From: Prasinococcaceae sp. CCMP 1430
Lineage: Eukaryota > Prasinodermophyta > Palmophyllophyceae > Prasinococcales > Prasinococcaceae
Length of the DNA: 38,597 bases
Direction of reading: 5' to 3'
Assembly (NCBI GenBank): GCA_013416795.1
Contig: RQSC01000007.1
Coordinates: forward strand, 144,813 to 183,409
The notes beneath the pieces are model-generated. The model ran no database searches. It was not told the origin of the DNA and saw nothing but the letters and a program-made list of their open reading frames with translations. Both the position numbers and the translations under genes were made by a program. Shown here piece after piece: positions 8,606 through 17,007 of this stretch (within the stretch, counting starts at the first letter, position 1; each line of letters starts with the position of its first letter).

Positions 8606-9412
8606 CTAGTCGGCCTTCTTCTCCTCAGCTGCGTCCGCAGCAGTGTCCATGCCGGCGGCCTCTTCGGCAGGGGCCGGGGCGGCCTCGGCTGCGGGGGGGG
8701 CCGCCACGGTGTGCTTGATGAGGTAGGTGCACAGCGCCTTGCCGGTCTCGTCGTCGGCCACGGTGATGTCAAAGTCTTCATGCTTGGTCGCCCCTGGAAG
8801 ACCGCTGGGAGCGACGATGGGGTGCAGCCTGAAGGTGGTGTTGTCTCCGGCGATCGGATGCGTCACTTGCACGTCCGCAATGGACATCATCTTGGTGCCG
8901 TAGCCGCGATCGTTCATAACCATCGCGTCGGCCCTGGTGGGCGAGTCGGCAGTGAGCTTGAGCCTGTAGTCGACCGCGAGCTCGGGGGGTGAGTCCGCCG
9001 TCTTGGCCTTGGCGGCAAAGAGCACGAGTGTGTCGGGCTTGTCCGCGCGCGTCACGACGGCGAGCGCCGTGCGCGTGCCGCCCGGCGCAGCCTGCGTAAG
9101 GCCGAGCGGCCCTGCCACCGAGTCTATGGCCGTGGCAACGGTCTCCGCAACCACCGTGGCGGTTGCTGCGGCGGCCTTCTCGACGAACGCCCGCGTGTGG
9201 CCGTGCAGCGCTCCGGGCTGGATCTTCGCGACGAACTCGACCTCGGCGGCCGCGGCGACCTTGGCCTCGGGGTCCTTGGGGGCCGCGGCCCTGACGGCGG
9301 CCTCGGTGACCTCCTGTGCCTGTTCTTCGTTCGCGAACAGATGGCCTGCGACCGTCCACGCGCGGTGCGGCGGGGCCGCCGCGACGTGCAGGTTGGGCAC
9401 CGGCGACGACAT
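8606..9412 (-). CDS. Ala-rich protein of unknown function
   Basis: A 268-residue reading frame starting MSSPVPNLHVAAAPPHRAW. I do not recognise the family. It is rich in Ala, Thr and Val, with no clear signal peptide or membrane segment. The middle (LALAVVTRADKPDTLVLFAA-like; VDYRLKLTADSP; FRLHPIVAPSGLPG) looks like beta strands of a folded domain. The tail is low-complexity Ala/Pro/Glu ending EEKKAD. The frame stays open upstream of the ATG through low-complexity DNA into the GT repeat, which I regard as non-coding. The stop lies 172 bases from the stop of the convergent dehydrogenase fusion. Confidence 0.6.
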   Translation of the reverse strand: MSSPVPNLHVAAAPPHRAWTVAGHLFANEEQAQEVTEAAVRAAAPKDPEAKVAAAAEVEFVAKIQPGALHGHTRAFVEKAAAATATVVAETVATAIDSVAGPLGLTQAAPGGTRTALAVVTRADKPDTLVLFAAKAKTADSPPELAVDYRLKLTADSPTRADAMVMNDRGYGTKMMSIADVQVTHPIAGDNTTFRLHPIVAPSGLPGATKHEDFDITVADDETGKALCTYLIKHTVAAPPAAEAAPAPAEEAAGMDTAADAAEEKKAD

Positions 9413-9944
9413 GCTCGTGTCCGGAGGCGAGCAGGCGGGCGGGTCGGTCTGGGGCAGATGCGGGCGGAGAGTGCGTGGCTGCGGTCGCGCGCGCTGTGGC
9501 GCGCCCGCGCCCCCCTCTCTCCCCTCCCCCTTCCGTGCGGCGCGGGCGGCGCGCCCGCCCGTCGCCGCGCGGCGCGTGGCAGCCCCGCACTCCCACGTGG
9601 CAGCGATCGCAACGGCCCCCAGAAAAATCCGCCGCGGCGGCCCTTCCGAGGCCCAACCGGCGCTCAAACGTAAGCACACCTTCGATTGACACCGGCGGCA
9701 TTCACAGACCGCAGATACTGCAATGATTAAAACTGCCCATGATGTGATATGATATGATACGCGCGGCCAAAATGATACTTTTCTGACAATGTCTGGCAAT
9801 GCCTGCTCCGTCCGCCCGACGCCCGAGGCGAGGGCGCGTGCCGACGGCGTGCAGGGCGAAATCTCCGCGAGGATCTCCGAGGCGGCGCCGGCTGGGGTTC
9901 TAGAAGGATCGGACGCGCGGAGAGGGGGGCTTCCGTCCCGAGCA

Positions 9945-10079
9945 CGTGTGTGTGCGTGTGTGTGCGCGTGTGTGCGTGTATGTGCGTGTGTGTGCATGTG
10001 TGCGTGTGTGTGGTGCGTGTCTGTTCGTGTGTGCGTGTGTGTGCGTGTGTGTGCGTGTGTGCGTGTGTGTGTGCGTGTG

Positions 10080-10120
<41 letters not shown>
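9945..10120. repeat. GT / GTGCGT microsatellite
   Basis: About 176 bases of alternating GT with interspersed GC steps, ending in a pure GT tract of about 36 bases. Alternating purine-pyrimidine DNA of this kind can adopt Z-form. It ends exactly at the palindrome starting at 10121. Confidence 0.95.
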
Positions 10121-10122
<2 letters not shown>

Positions 10123-10137
10123 CATCGATGGTACCAT
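10121..10137. repeat. Overlapping palindromes ACCATCGATGGT and ATGGTACCAT
   Basis: ACCATCGATGGT (10121-10132) is a perfect 12-base palindrome and overlaps the 10-base palindrome ATGGTACCAT (10128-10137). The 10-mer TGGTACCATC (10129-10138) recurs at 34813-34822. It could be a protein-binding site; no function is known. Confidence 0.5.
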
Positions 10138-10593
10138 CAGGTGAACAGTACTGTACATAGCCATGCAACCCACACATGACACATGACGGCATGTACGAAT
10201 AGGAATATTACTGTAGTTCACTGATTTTACAGTCAGCCCCAACACGTCCAGGTGTGGTCCCGCAACCGATACCCGCACAATTGAGGTCAAAATGCATGAA
10301 AAAGTTAACGGAACGAATTTTCAGTGCGGCACAGGCGCGCTCCCGTTCGGATATGTATGAATCCGCATGCGCACCAAGTTTGCGTCCGCCCGACCTCCGA
10401 GTGAGGCCTCGCTTGGCCGTCGGCCTCCGCGCGCCGAATCGGGAATCGGTTTCGGTTGGGTCGGAACGGGAGCGCGCGCGCGCACTCGCACCCTCTTTGG
10501 AAAGCCGAGGAGAAGCCTGGGGAGGACGGGGAACGCGGATGGATCGGATTGGTTGGTTGGTTGGTTGGGTCGGTCGGGCGGTCAGTCAGATGA

Positions 10594-11343
10594 TGGGGAG
10601 GTTTCAACAAGTGTGACCCGCAACCGAATCCGAGTGGCGGTTGGTTGGTTTGGGGGAACATACCGTACATCATATCGGTTTGCGCGACGCACGCGACGCT
10701 GGCGCTCGCGGCGCCGCGCCGCGCGGACGCAGAGTCCAAGCCCTTCTGCGACTGGACCCAGACGCTGCCGTGCGAGCTGCTCCATAGCGGGGACGGGTAC
10801 ACGCCGATGCCCGGCTTCGAGACGGGCGCCCTCTACAGGGAGCTGCGCATCGGCGAGGGCGACGCCCCCTCCGTCGGCGACAAGGTGTGCTGCGACTGGG
10901 CGATGTACACGTTCTACCTGAGCCACGTCGTCAGCGCGAGGGGCCTCACGAAGGGCGGTGCCTTCGAGGGCGACGACGTCGACGCGACCTTCCTGCGCTT
11001 CACGCTGGGCGACGGCTCGATGATCGGCGCCGTCGAAGGCGCGCTCCTCTCGGGCATGCGGGTGGGCGGCGTGCGGCGCGTCATAATCTTCCCGGGAGCG
11101 GCGAGCTACCCGGGCATGCTGCCGAACGACAAGGGAAGGAATTGGTCGCAGCTCGGGCCGGCTCCGGAGACTCTCAGCGGCAGGCGGTCTCTGGACTTTG
11201 TGGCCAAGAACACTGCCAACGTCGACAAGAGCCTGCTGATGGACATCGAGCTGCTCGGAGTTGGCGAGGGGGCGCGCGCCGTGCGCGGACCCGGCGCGTG
11301 GACGCCCGAGGCGCTCGCGGCGGCAAAGACGGGCTCGTTGTAA
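10594..11343 (+). CDS. FKBP-type peptidyl-prolyl isomerase, 5' end unresolved
   Basis: FKBP domains catalyse cis-trans isomerisation of proline bonds. The domain is seen in LYRELRIGEGDAPSVGDKV, then FTLGDGSMIGAVEGALLSGM and GGVRRVIIFPG, then a C-terminal VDKSLLMDIELLGV strand. A hydrophobic Ala-rich stretch before residue ESKPFCDW looks like the end of a signal or transit peptide. The frame opens after a TGA (10591-10593) and has no ATG before the domain. The true start is therefore in an upstream exon that I could not place, and 10594 is only the limit of the open frame. The domain is divergent, with two adjacent cysteines (VCCDWAMY), like lumenal FKBPs of algae. The gene converges on the disulfide isomerase with 84 bases between stops. 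Confidence 0.72.
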   Translation, partial: WGGFNKCDPQPNPSGGWLVWGNIPYIISVCATHATLALAAPRRADAESKPFCDWTQTLPCELLHSGDGYTPMPGFETGALYRELRIGEGDAPSVGDKVCCDWAMYTFYLSHVVSARGLTKGGAFEGDDVDATFLRFTLGDGSMIGAVEGALLSGMRVGGVRRVIIFPGAASYPGMLPNDKGRNWSQLGPAPETLSGRRSLDFVAKNTANVDKSLLMDIELLGVGEGARAVRGPGAWTPEALAAAKTGSL

Positions 11344-11427
11344 GATATCAAATGCCACGGCAGTGCGCGCGAAGGCGGCGACGCGGCAGCGGCGTCGGGC
11401 GAAGTCGCTCCTGCCGCGAGCGCAGGC

Positions 11428-12203
11428 CTACTTGAGCTCGTCCCTGAGCTGCGTGAGGATGGCGTGCCTCTGGTTCACCCACGCCTTCAACTCGGCGGTC
11501 ATGACGTCGCCCTTCACCTTCTGGAGCCTCGCCTCCTGCGCGGCGACCTTGACTGCGCCGGCCTTGCGCATCTTCGCGATATACTGGGCCTCCCTGCTGG
11601 AGCAAGTGCTCTCCGCATCGGCCACGGAGCAACGAGCGCCGAGCTCCTCCTTGACGAACTCGCGCAGGTCGACGATGTTGCGGCCGCCGGTGTACTTCTC
11701 GCCCTCGGGCTTGTCCGAAGTGAAGTACATCACGGTCGGGTAGCCGCTCACGTCGAACCGCGAGCAGAGGTCGTTCTGTCGCGCGGAGCCGCGCCAATAG
11801 CAGCACGCACGAGAGCGTCAGCACGCGCACGCGCGGCGCAGTGTGGCGACCAGGGGCAGATCGTCAGAAGCGGCGACCACGCCCGCGCAGGCGCCGATCG
11901 GCAGCGCACGGCGAAAGGGATGGCCCACGGCGCGCGCGCGCACTGGCTCGCACCTGCTCCGTGCAGTCGACGTCGCCGATGAGCACACTGTTGGAGTCGG
12001 CCATCTCCGCACCGAGCTCATCCCACGCGGGCTTCATCGCCTTGCAGTGGCCGCACCAGGGAGCGAAGAACTTCACGAAGGCGCTCTTGCCGCCCGACAG
12101 CGCGAGCTCGTCGAAGTTCCCCTCGTCGAGCACCGTCACCGCCGCCGCGCGGGGCGCCGCGCACGCGAGCGCGAGCGCGCACACCGCCGCGCACGCGAGC
12201 GCG
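11428..12203 (-). CDS. ERp38-like protein disulfide isomerase (thioredoxin + ERp29C domain), 5' end in gap
   Basis: An oxidoreductase of the ER lumen. Exon 1 (12203-11954, open into the gap) holds a hydrophobic Ala/Leu signal-like stretch, then [14 protein letters not shown] and the thioredoxin active site [12 protein letters not shown]. After a 178-base intron (GTGCGA donor, two CTGAC sites) exon 2 (11775-11428) continues [18 protein letters not shown], joining as [12 protein letters not shown]. The second half ([20 protein letters not shown] to QRHAILTQL) fits the ERp29 C-terminal helical domain. The protein ends RDELK: an RDEL retrieval-like tetrapeptide plus one lysine. The start codon and the signal peptide start are lost in the Ns. 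The gene is divergent from the EF-hand protein across the gap. Confidence 0.85.
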
Positions 12204-12393
12204 NNNNNNNNNNNNNNNNNNNNNNNNNNNNNNNNNNNNNNNNNNNNNNNNNNNNNNNNNNNNNNNNNNNNNNNNNNNNNNNNNNNNNNNNNNNNNNNNN
12301 NNNNNNNNNNNNNNNNNNNNNNNNNNNNNNNNNNNNNNNNNNNNNNNNNNNNNNNNNNNNNNNNNNNNNNNNNNNNNNNNNNNNNNNNNNNNN
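12204..12393. other. Assembly gap (190 N)
   Basis: Unknown bases. They hide the start of the disulfide isomerase gene and part of its divergent promoter. Flanking sequence is a CG-rich repeat (gcgcgcacaccgccgcgc type), which probably caused the gap. Confidence 1.
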
Positions 12394-12575
12394 CCGGCGG
12401 CGGCGCCGCGGGAGGGGAGGGCGGCCGAGTCGAGGGGGGGTAGGGGCGAGGGAGCGCGAGAAAGGCGCCGGGCTCGCGCGCGCTCCTCGAGCGCTCGCGG
12501 GCGGAGGCGGCGGAGGCGGAGGCGCGTTCCCTTTTCGGTTGGCGGCGGGCGGCGCCGCGCGCTGCGGCGGCGGAG

Positions 12576-15500
12576 ATGTCGAGCAAGGTCGCTCCTTCGG
12601 ACGAGGCCGAGGCGTTCCCCGCCACGCCCAACAAGAGCGCGTTCAAGCTCACCAAGGAACAGCTCCCCGAATCGGTCCGTGAAGCCAAAGCGCCTGCCCC
12701 CAGTCCTACCCCCCGAAAGATGCGAACAGGGCGCGCGCTGACGGCCCCTGCTACGCCACTGGCACCGGCCCTCGCTCCGGCGCCCCCCATCCCCCATCCC
12801 CCCCATACACCTGCGCTCCCCCCCCACACACACACACACCGGCGCTCGCTGCGCCCGCGCTCGCCCCGCGCTCGCTCGCTTCTCGGGGCCACTGCCAGCA
12901 ACACCGCGTGGCGCGCGCTCCGTGCCGACGCCACCCACGCCTCGCCCGCGCGCGCGGCACCGCAGTGCCACAAGATCGTCGAAGAGATCGACGACGAGGG
13001 CAATGGCGTCATCGAGCTCGACGAGCTCATTGAGGTCTTCACCACGTTCGCCAAGCTGAAGAAGGCGAATCGCACCGGCGAGATCTTCATCGACACGCTG
13101 CCGGCGGCAGTGCGCGCGCCGCTGAGGGTGTTCGATCAAGATGGCGACGGCACGGTGGCGCCGATGGAGCTCGCGCGCGGCGCCGAGCTCTACCTGGAGA
13201 GCAAGAAGATGGTGAAGAAGCTCACGCGCCTCGCCGTGGCCCTCCTGCTGCTGATGGGGATCATGCTAGCAGCCATCACGGGCCTCGTCTTCACCGTCGT
13301 CGAGCTCTCCAAGGAGACCAAGATCGAGGGCGGCGTGACGCTGGACAAGACCACCGGCCTGCCCACCGCCTCGGCGGGGCTCAGCGACGCCTCGGGCGTC
13401 TCCAGGACCGCAGACAACAAGACGGCGTCCGCAGCGGTGAACGCGGTGCCCGCCGATCTGACCTCCTCGTTGCCCGACGAGGCCTTCGACCAGATGCGCT
13501 ACCTGCGCGTGGAGAACGAGCAGGCCAAGCTGGTCCTACAGATCCACGGCTGGGCGCGCTTCTACGAGGGCGACGGCTCCACGGTGGTGCTCATGACGCA
13601 CGCGGGCGAGTGCCGCATCACCGGCCGACAGCTGTCGTTCTCCTCGGACGTCTCGCCCGTCTTCGAGCAGGCGGGCTTCACCGTGGACGCCTCGGGCAGG
13701 CGGCTGCTCTCGCTCTACTCGCTCGTGGGGCTCTTCAACAACATCGACAGCTTCGAGGGGTTGGATGAGAACGCCCAGCTGCCCTCTTTCCCCGACAAGT
13801 TCTACGTGGAGTACGACATGTTCTACGCGTGCTACCAGACCGGCGCCGACGCCACCGGCGCCGACCGCTGCGACGGGCTGGACCTGTCCCACGCGGAGGA
13901 GGGCGCGACGTTCAACAACCTGGCGGTCACCGCCGACGCGCAACCCGCGCAGAGCAACTACATCCTGGCCGTGCGCGGCAAGATGTGGTACGACAACGGC
14001 AAGGCAGTCGAGGTCAAGGAGTCGGTGCTCCGCAAGGACGCCTACGACTCGGTGACGTTCTTCAACCCGGGAGGAGAGGGCGCCGAGGATGACCACAAGG
14101 GCTCGTGGATGTTCGACGCCAGCACGACGACCGAGCTTGGCCGCTCGTACGTGCCCCCCGCCAGCGACATTCCGGCCGACCACCCGGAGTTCCCGGGCGT
14201 GGTCATGTGCGAGCAGTCGTATGGCGAGGAGAGCGAGGTGGGCATGGGCGAGGTGCTGGCGATGCACATGGATGGCTACTTCGACGGTGAAGTCGAGGTG
14301 GTGGAGGGCTCGTACGGCCTCGGCGGCAAGACGGTGCGAAAGTTCCGCCTCGAGGGCGACGAGACAATCAAGTACATGACGGCCTACCTGTTTGACGAGA
14401 AAATGTCCGACGGCACCTACCTGCCGAGGCGGGTCTCCAACCAGCTGGACGGCGAGGGCACCGTCTTCATCCTCAAGTGCTTCAACGACGAGTGCGAGGG
14501 CGTCGACCCCGATTGGTCCATCGCCGATGCAGACCTGGAGCTGCCGCAGGGCTGCTCGGCTCCGGAGGCGGTGCTGAAGGCCTCGCCCTCGGTCGAGCTG
14601 TTCGCGGGGAGCAACCCCTTCCCGCCGGGCGCGATCGGCGACCCCAACAGCGCGTCGACCCGCAAGCTCTTCGCGAAGATCATGGACGACCGTCGGCGCG
14701 TGGCCGAAGGCACCGTGAGCGCCGATTCGCGGCGCTCGCTGCTGAGCGCCGAGCACCACCTCGGCCGCGACCTGGCCGCACTGGCGGGCATGGGCGACAT
14801 CGAGGCCGATGCGCTGCTCACCGAGGACGGCATCCGCTTCGAGCTGCCCAACCCTGTCAAGGCCGACAGCAAGGTGCTCACGGCGCCGCTGGAGGACCTG
14901 GCGATGTACGGCCTCCACAACGACGGGCGCCACCTGCTGGGGGCAGCCACCAAGTTCAAGCAGCTCTGGCAGTTGGCGGGGTCATCCAAGGCGCAGGTGC
15001 AGCTCAGCGCCAACGACCGGCCTGGAAACTGCCGGTCGGTGTACCTGCAAGGCGTCCCCGTAGGGGCGGTCTCCTATTTGGTGGGCTTCAACCCCGAGCC
15101 TGGGAAGCAGGGCACGTACTGTTTGCTCGCGATCGAGGGCGAGCTCCAGTTCGGCATGATCAGCGTGACGCTTTCGTTCATCATCGACGTGGACAAGACC
15201 AACGGCTTCGCCGGCAACTTTGAGATCGCGGGCAAGGTGACCTTCGCCGTTGGCGTGTACGGCGTGGGCATCCCCTTCGCCGAGGGCTCCATCGTCGGCG
15301 GGCAGCAGGTCAAGGGCTCGCACCCGTGCATGCAGAAGGGGGTCTGCAACGGTGACACGAACGTGGCGACGGTCGGCTACGCCGGGCTGGTCGCCAAGGT
15401 GAACGTGGTGGCCGTGTGGGGCACGCTGTACTATTACGTCTACCCCTCCCAGACGATTGACGATCGCACGCACTACCTGCTCAAGGGCGACGTCAACGTG

Positions 15501-15815
15501 GGCATCAACGTCGGCTTCTTCTCGGTGGGCGCGCAGGTGTTCAACAACGCCGACAACCCAGTGATGTGGTGGGAAGACAACGACGGCAACTCCGATACGT
15601 ACTCGGGCAAGAAACTCAACCTCGGCGACCGTTGTGGGTGGAACGACAATCAGGCCTGCTTCACGGGCGTGTGCTGCGCTTGCTACTACGGCATGGGCGT
15701 CGGCTCCGATGGCGCGTCGACGCAAGCGGGCGACATCTGCGACACGCACGAGTCGTGGTGGGGCTACTGCGAGGGCGAGTACTCCAAGGCGCAGGGCGGC
15801 AACCCGTCGTGCTAG
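12576..15815 (+). CDS. Large EF-hand, single-pass membrane protein of unknown function
   Basis: Up to 1079 residues in one open frame. An acidic N-terminus (MSSKVAPSDEAEAFPATPNK) leads to two EF-hand loops, one degenerate (DDEGNGVIELDE) and one canonical (DQDGDGTVAPME). One membrane segment follows (about residues 215-238, LAVALLLLMGIMLAAITGL), then SKETK and about 840 residues without another clear membrane span. The C-terminus has Cys-rich pieces (CFTGVCCACYYG; CDTHESWWGYCEG). The design suggests calcium sensing on one face and a large domain on the other. I know similar EF-hand plus LxxLMGIMLAAITGL-like spans from protist membrane proteins but cannot name a function. Residues about 47-128 are Pro/Arg-rich low complexity and may be an unrecognised intron ending at the CAG of 12961-12963, just before CHKIVEE. 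A hairpin follows the stop. Confidence 0.75.
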   Translation: MSSKVAPSDEAEAFPATPNKSAFKLTKEQLPESVREAKAPAPSPTPRKMRTGRALTAPATPLAPALAPAPPIPHPPHTPALPPHTHTHRRSLRPRSPRARSLLGATASNTAWRALRADATHASPARAAPQCHKIVEEIDDEGNGVIELDELIEVFTTFAKLKKANRTGEIFIDTLPAAVRAPLRVFDQDGDGTVAPMELARGAELYLESKKMVKKLTRLAVALLLLMGIMLAAITGLVFTVVELSKETKIEGGVTLDKTTGLPTASAGLSDASGVSRTADNKTASAAVNAVPADLTSSLPDEAFDQMRYLRVENEQAKLVLQIHGWARFYEGDGSTVVLMTHAGECRITGRQLSFSSDVSPVFEQAGFTVDASGRRLLSLYSLVGLFNNIDSFEGLDENAQLPSFPDKFYVEYDMFYACYQTGADATGADRCDGLDLSHAEEGATFNNLAVTADAQPAQSNYILAVRGKMWYDNGKAVEVKESVLRKDAYDSVTFFNPGGEGAEDDHKGSWMFDASTTTELGRSYVPPASDIPADHPEFPGVVMCEQSYGEESEVGMGEVLAMHMDGYFDGEVEVVEGSYGLGGKTVRKFRLEGDETIKYMTAYLFDEKMSDGTYLPRRVSNQLDGEGTVFILKCFNDECEGVDPDWSIADADLELPQGCSAPEAVLKASPSVELFAGSNPFPPGAIGDPNSASTRKLFAKIMDDRRRVAEGTVSADSRRSLLSAEHHLGRDLAALAGMGDIEADALLTEDGIRFELPNPVKADSKVLTAPLEDLAMYGLHNDGRHLLGAATKFKQLWQLAGSSKAQVQLSANDRPGNCRSVYLQGVPVGAVSYLVGFNPEPGKQGTYCLLAIEGELQFGMISVTLSFIIDVDKTNGFAGNFEIAGKVTFAVGVYGVGIPFAEGSIVGGQQVKGSHPCMQKGVCNGDTNVATVGYAGLVAKVNVVAVWGTLYYYVYPSQTIDDRTHYLLKGDVNVGINVGFFSVGAQVFNNADNPVMWWEDNDGNSDTYSGKKLNLGDRCGWNDNQACFTGVCCACYYGMGVGSDGASTQAGDICDTHESWWGYCEGEYSKAQGGNPSC

Positions 15816-15820
15816 ATAGA

Positions 15821-15839
15821 GGTCGCAGATCGTGCGACC
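15821..15839 (+). terminator. Hairpin just after the EF-hand protein stop
   Basis: GGTCGCA-GATCG-TGCGACC forms a perfect 7-base stem with a 5-base loop, six bases after the stop codon. It could affect mRNA 3' end formation or stability. In such GC-rich DNA, short stems also arise by chance. Confidence 0.35.
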
Positions 15840-15964
15840 ACTCGTGCAGTGGCAGCAGGGCCACGTGGTAAGGATCATTTGTGCAAGCAGCAAAGGGAGA
15901 TGGCTTACGTGTCGCCTCGGCTCGGCGCCCAATGCATTGCTCACGCGGGGGCCGCGCCAGCCGC

Positions 15965-16533
15965 TCACAGTCGCTGCAGCGCGAGCACCTTTGGCGCGCC
16001 CGTGCGGTTGGCCACGTCGAGCCACACGCATCGCCACTCCTTCGCCGGCAGCCCTCGGGCCCATTCGGCCAGAGCGGCGTGCTCCTCTGCGCCGCCGTCG
16101 TGGCGCAAATAGCACGTGATGACCATGACGCCGTTCGGTGCCAGGTGGCGCGCGGCCTCGGACACCGCGCGCAGCGTTGTGTGCGCCTGCGTCGCGGCGG
16201 GGCGCGTGTGCTGGCCATCGTCGCTGAACTTGCCGGGGAGGTATCCGAGGTTGGCCACGACCGCGCTGAGGTGGGCCACGCCCCGCCGGCTCACCGGCAG
16301 CGCGTCCGCGAGCTCCGAGTGGCAGCGCGCGTGCACGCGCACGCGCGCGCGCGCGCGGGCCGGAAGCGCGTCGGCCAGCCGCTGCTGCGTCGCCGCGACC
16401 GCATCGGGGCTCACGTCGAATGCGTGCACGAGCACGTGATCACCTCCGTCGTCGCCTCCGCCCACCTCGCCGCCAGCGCGCTCTGGCGCGTTGTGGGCGC
16501 CCTCGCAGCAGCACAGCTGGGCCAGCTTGAGTG
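15965..16533 (-). CDS. YtqB-like SAM methyltransferase (rRNA_methylase family), N-terminus broken at N
   Basis: The C-terminal two thirds of a small class I methyltransferase. Visible parts are LKLAQLCC, then VHAFDVSPDAVAATQQRL, VVANLGYLPGKFSDDGQHT, TLRAVSEAARHLAPNG and VMVITCYLRHDGGAEE. This order fits Pfam rRNA_methylase (YtqB/MnmM-like), whose bacterial members modify tRNA; the substrate here is unknown. The SAM motif I (D.T.G.G.DT), which should come just before LKLAQL, is absent. The reading frame meets an N at 16534 and the sequence beyond it is Arg/Gly low complexity without the motif. The single N probably marks a collapsed gap or misjoin rather than one base. It converges on the EF-hand gene. 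Confidence 0.7.
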
Positions 16534-16534
16534 N
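16534..16534. other. Single ambiguous base, probably a hidden gap
   Basis: One N falls exactly where the methyltransferase loses homology. A similar single N at 27699 sits in a poly-C run. Confidence 0.5.
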
Positions 16535-16639
16535 CCGTCCCCGCCTGCTCCGGCCGCCCCCGCGCCGACGGCGCGCTGTGGCGGCGCGGCGCGCAGGCGC
16601 GAACTCGCACGCACCGCGGGACGGGAAGGAGCACGAAAA

Positions 16640-17007
16640 CGAACGAGCCCACGTAGGGTTTACGGAAATACCTGACTTCGAACCTAAATTACATCCCATC
16701 TTTTACCCAAAACCTAAATAGGGTGACGCGCTCACCGGTCAGACGTAATGTGGTGGACCGCCCCCACCCCAAACCGGCGACTGATCGGCGGCGGCGGAAA
16801 AATTCGAGCTGCTGCGATTTCGCGCGCTCCCGCGCGCGCTCGCGCTCGCGCGGCGCCTGAGGGGGGGGGGGAGGGGCGCCACACGGCGCGCGTGCCGCTA
16901 GGTGTGGTTCTGGTTCTGGTTCTGGTTCTGGCTCGAGGGGCAGGGCAGGGCCTTGCGAGCGCTGCGCGGCCGGCGGCTGCGGGGCGGTTCCTGCGCGGGA
17001 GGGGGCG
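16640..17007. promoter_or_regulatory. RFC gene 5' flank with telo-box-like motif and hexamer repeat
   Basis: No gene is seen here. TAGGGTTTA (16654-16662, the reverse of TAAACCCTA) and further CCTAAAT/CCTAAA motifs lie in an AT-rich island at 16650-16725. A poly-G run follows at about 16861-16871 and five TTCTGG-type hexamers at about 16905-16933. The ATG of the replication factor C gene is at 17008. Promoter function is inferred. Confidence 0.4.

Larger units (their letters stand above)
9413..10593. other. Long intergenic region with microsatellite and palindromes
   Basis: No gene is recognised in about 1.2 kb. It contains the 5' flank of the Ala-rich gene, three TGATA units at 9745-9759, a GT/GTGCGT microsatellite, a palindrome cluster and an AT-rich island at about 10180-10330. 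A GTTG/TTGG repeat lies at about 10547-10570. Long ORFs here read as poly(His-Thr) or poly(Cys-Val) and come from the repeat. A first exon of the FKBP gene may lie in the right part. Confidence 0.6.

Noticed and set aside
9945-10120. CRISPR-like array
   Set aside because: The repeat has no spacers; it is a dinucleotide microsatellite, and the DNA is eukaryotic.
8606-10192. Extended minus-strand frame with long His-Thr repeats
   Set aside because: The His-Thr stretch is the GT microsatellite read on the other strand; the plausible protein starts at 9412.
13536-14933. 465-residue minus-strand frame
   Set aside because: Antisense shadow of the EF-hand protein; no recognisable motifs.
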